Assembly (NCBI GenBank): GCA_036389275.1
Contig: DASVQE010000094.1
Location: 1-64,000 of the forward strand
Reading direction: 5' to 3'
DNA length: 64,000 nucleotides
DNA from: QHVT01 sp036389275
GTDB lineage: Bacteria; Acidobacteriota; Thermoanaerobaculia; Gp7-AA8
Shown here: positions 63,201-64,000 of the stretch, piece by piece
How positions within the stretch are numbered: position 1 is the stretch's first letter
Layout: each line of letters opens with the position of its first letter
Program-made: the position numbers and the translations under genes
Notes under the pieces: generated by a model
The model's input: only the letters and a program-made list of their open reading frames with translations
Database searches by the model: none
What the model was told of the DNA's origin: nothing

Positions 63201-63356
63201 CGTGCCCTGAAGCGAAGGAGAGTTGATCGTGACCAGCACGCCCGGGAGCGGAGCTCCGCCCGATGTGACCGCGCCCGTCATCGAGCCGGTTGTCTGCCCG
63301 AACGCCGCTACCGCGACGAACAGGAGCACGCCGACAAATGCATAAATCTGCCGCAT
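60300..63356 (-). CDS. TonB-dependent receptor with carboxypeptidase-regulatory domain
   Basis: The 1018-residue outer-membrane protein has a signal peptide (about 1-20). A transthyretin-like carboxypeptidase-regulatory domain (about 22-105, GAPLPGVLVTINSP) and a plug domain (about 115-230, RNIRDTVLLAPGVN) follow, then a beta-barrel ending in YRFAIGLRF with the terminal Phe. This Oar/SusC-like architecture is abundant in Acidobacteriota and imports large or scarce substrates with TonB energy. The substrate cannot be read. AAGGAGG lies four bases before the ATG. A second barrel protein is encoded upstream on the same strand. Confidence 0.95.
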   Translation of the reverse strand: MRQIYAFVGVLLFVAVAAFGQTTGSMTGAVTSGGAPLPGVLVTINSPSLQGTRTAVTGEGGGFTFPSIPPGNYTVTYELEGMQKVTNHVTVSLASTANADADLKVSGVSEAITVTAAAPAVLETTDVQRNFTGEQIAELPVSRNIRDTVLLAPGVNAGGARNNISISGGASYDNLFLVNGVTVNENLRGQPHDLFIEDAIQETTILTGAISAEYGRFTGGVVSTITKSGGNEFTGSLRDSLSNASWIAKTPIETADHPDKNISIYEGTLGGYAIKDRIWFFGSGRKTSGAPAVGFDPTGSGVTAATSVTPITFQNTIDETRFEGKLTAQVLPKHSIVASYLDIDKTESNNYFAPIYDVESIVESRELPNSLKALNYNGVITSNLLLEAQWSKKEFAFIHSGGRFTDQIKGTWVSDANARWNAPVFCGVCTPERRDNDSLLAKGTYFLNTRALGTHSIVVGGERYHETRLVNNFQSASQFQIASTGTAIMRGTSTEQIFPRFDTGTTVTWRPVLELSNGSDLNTNSAFINDKWDFNRHFSFNVGVRFDKNDAVDASGHTVSDDSAFSPRLGVIYDILGNGRFRANASYSHYVTKIVDGNVGGSTAGAGNPASFSFRYGGPVVNAAGTPDAALLNTPAALQVLFNWFNSLTPDQKAAALTSSSIPGFSTQIEDPISSPYVREMVLGFGGQIGSNSFARIDLINRDWHDFYATRLDQGTGRFTANNPVNNKPVTGDRAILVNDDENLERRYRGIQTQINWRPGRFNVGGGYTWSKLTGNDVPEGDGTAAVTNTFGQFYPEYLNYTNRAPVGYLTGDQRHRLRAWAGYDFLLPMGITLTPSVLQSYDSGRAFSAVGSIDPYGATTPFANSPRDREAAAGVQPYTRTQLGTTANYYFGKRGQFRTEAVTATDFALNFSLPIHGVEIFSQAQVLNVFNETGVNDIYLSRIDQTVLTRRSNGTASGLVAFNPYTDTPVECPQGNTPAQCTALGANFQLSPTFGQAISKDAYQTPRTYRFAIGLRF

Positions 63357-63403
63357 GAAGCCTCCTTAGATTTGTTGCCGAATTGGGATTGAGTTGTGCG
63401 AAA

Positions 63404-63432
63404 AGACTAGGCGCACTCGGAGCAGGAAGCAA
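63404..63432 (-). promoter_or_regulatory. Possible promoter of the TonB-dependent receptor gene
   Basis: On the minus strand TTGCTT (63432-63427) and TAGTCT (63409-63404) are 17 bp apart. The predicted start near 63397 gives a leader of about 40 nt that carries the perfect ribosome site AAGGAGG (63367-63361). The -10 is weak but resembles the TAGACT found for the recombinase gene. Confidence 0.4.
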
Positions 63433-63536
63433 GCCGAATGTTTCTGAAGTGTAAATTGATGACCACAAAGCAGTTGACGGACGCGGCCGCTACGAGCCCG
63501 TTCAACGATTTGATTTTTTCGTGACCGAAACCCGAA

Positions 63537-64000
63537 CTAGCGGGCGACCCGCAGCCAGAAACGGAACGTCCGCGGCAGCGCCAGCGGCAAGGCGTGCGCG
63601 TCGTTGAAGACGTTCACCACATCGGCGGCGGCGGTCAGCGCGAGGCCGCGCAGCGGCAGCCGGTAACGCACGCCGACGTCGGTCGTGTAGACGTTCGGAT
63701 CGCTCCCGTAGTCGTAGCGGAGGTAGCGCTCGAGCAGCGTGATGCCGAGCGCCTGCTGGCCGAGCGGAAACTCCGCGCCGACCCATCCGTTCGCGGCCTG
63801 CTGCGCGCCGTAGACGCGCTCGTCCGGCTGCCGCGCATACTCGTAGTTCGCGCCCGCCTCGAACCGCTCGAAGAGGCGATAGCTGCTCTCGAGGTGCAGC
63901 AGCGTGACGCTGCGTGCGTCCTCCGACAGGCGGTAGTAGCGGCGATGCTGCAGGTCGGCGCGCGCGGTGCCGCTCGCGCCGATGGCGAACGCGTAGCCGG
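63537..64000 (-). CDS. C-terminal part of an outer-membrane beta-barrel protein (partial)
   Basis: The gene continues beyond the window; only about 154 C-terminal codons are present. They show alternating amphipathic strands (EAGANYEYAR, GVRYRLPLRGLALTAAADVVNVF) and end in FRFWLRVAR. The ADVVNVFND motif followed by a final strand is typical of TonB-dependent receptor C-termini. It is on the same strand as the receptor next to it, 180 bp apart, so it probably has its own end and the downstream receptor its own promoter. Confidence 0.75.
   Translation of the reverse strand, partial: GYAFAIGASGTARADLQHRRYYRLSEDARSVTLLHLESSYRLFERFEAGANYEYARQPDERVYGAQQAANGWVGAEFPLGQQALGITLLERYLRYDYGSDPNVYTTDVGVRYRLPLRGLALTAAADVVNVFNDAHALPLALPRTFRFWLRVAR

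Noticed and set aside
60240..63392. A 1050-codon frame antisense to the TonB-dependent receptor gene
   Set aside because: Same low-complexity Val/Arg/Asp composition; the receptor on the other strand has signal peptide, plug, barrel and a perfect ribosome site.

Overview
The window is a high-GC chromosomal segment that I would place in the Acidobacteriota, perhaps near Thermoanaerobaculia or Vicinamibacteria. That is inference: it rests on a VWFA-related protein of the type common in acidobacteria, a TonB-dependent receptor with an N-terminal carboxypeptidase-regulatory domain, a giant kinase-ATPase, many secreted M1/M28/CPBP-type peptidases and GC-rich wobble positions. The receptors, lipoproteins and tripartite efflux genes imply a diderm envelope. 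No rRNA, CRISPR array, transposase or prophage was seen. One tRNA is present.

Layout. 1-7417 (minus): GNAT, lytic transglycosylase lipoprotein, VWA protein and mfd, tightly packed. 7556-12024 (mostly plus): a tyrosine recombinase, two DinB proteins and an ABC-2 type exporter pair. 12051-12126: tRNA-Gly(CCC). 12127-19679: a compositionally foreign block with a gene-poor leader and a six-gene overlapping operon (unknown membrane protein, solute-binding lipoprotein, two permeases, ATPase, methyltransferase). 19680-30045 (minus): a nine-gene near-continuous operon for envelope carbohydrate or cell-surface work (deacetylase-like protein, left-handed beta-helix acyltransferase, GT2, B12/radical SAM, methyltransferase, right-handed beta-helix protein, two membrane/envelope proteins and a GGDEF-EAL protein).

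30072-33858: a signalling cluster with two stand-alone receiver proteins, a FIST sensor and a hybrid histidine kinase. 33941-38040: a small Cys/His protein, an ArsR-SRPBCC pair with a clear palindromic operator, uppS-ispH (undecaprenyl and isoprenoid synthesis), and small membrane or acetyltransferase genes. 38082-43540: a Ser/Thr kinase-AAA-helical repeat protein translationally coupled to a membrane-anchored patatin phospholipase. 43548-52537: M1 aminopeptidase overlapping an OPT peptide transporter (peptide use), a large secreted protein, a SPASM radical SAM protein, an ArsR regulator and a CPBP protease. 52527-56328 (minus): phosphatase and a MacA-MacB-type export system. 56507-60233 (plus): bactofilin, aldehyde dehydrogenase, M28 peptidase and a small protein, ended by a strong bidirectional terminator. 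60300-64000 (minus): a TonB-dependent receptor and the C-terminus of a second beta-barrel protein.

The best candidates for something undescribed are the foreign six-gene ABC/methyltransferase operon beside tRNA-Gly and the kinase-STAND/patatin pair. Neither can be assigned a substrate or trigger from sequence alone.
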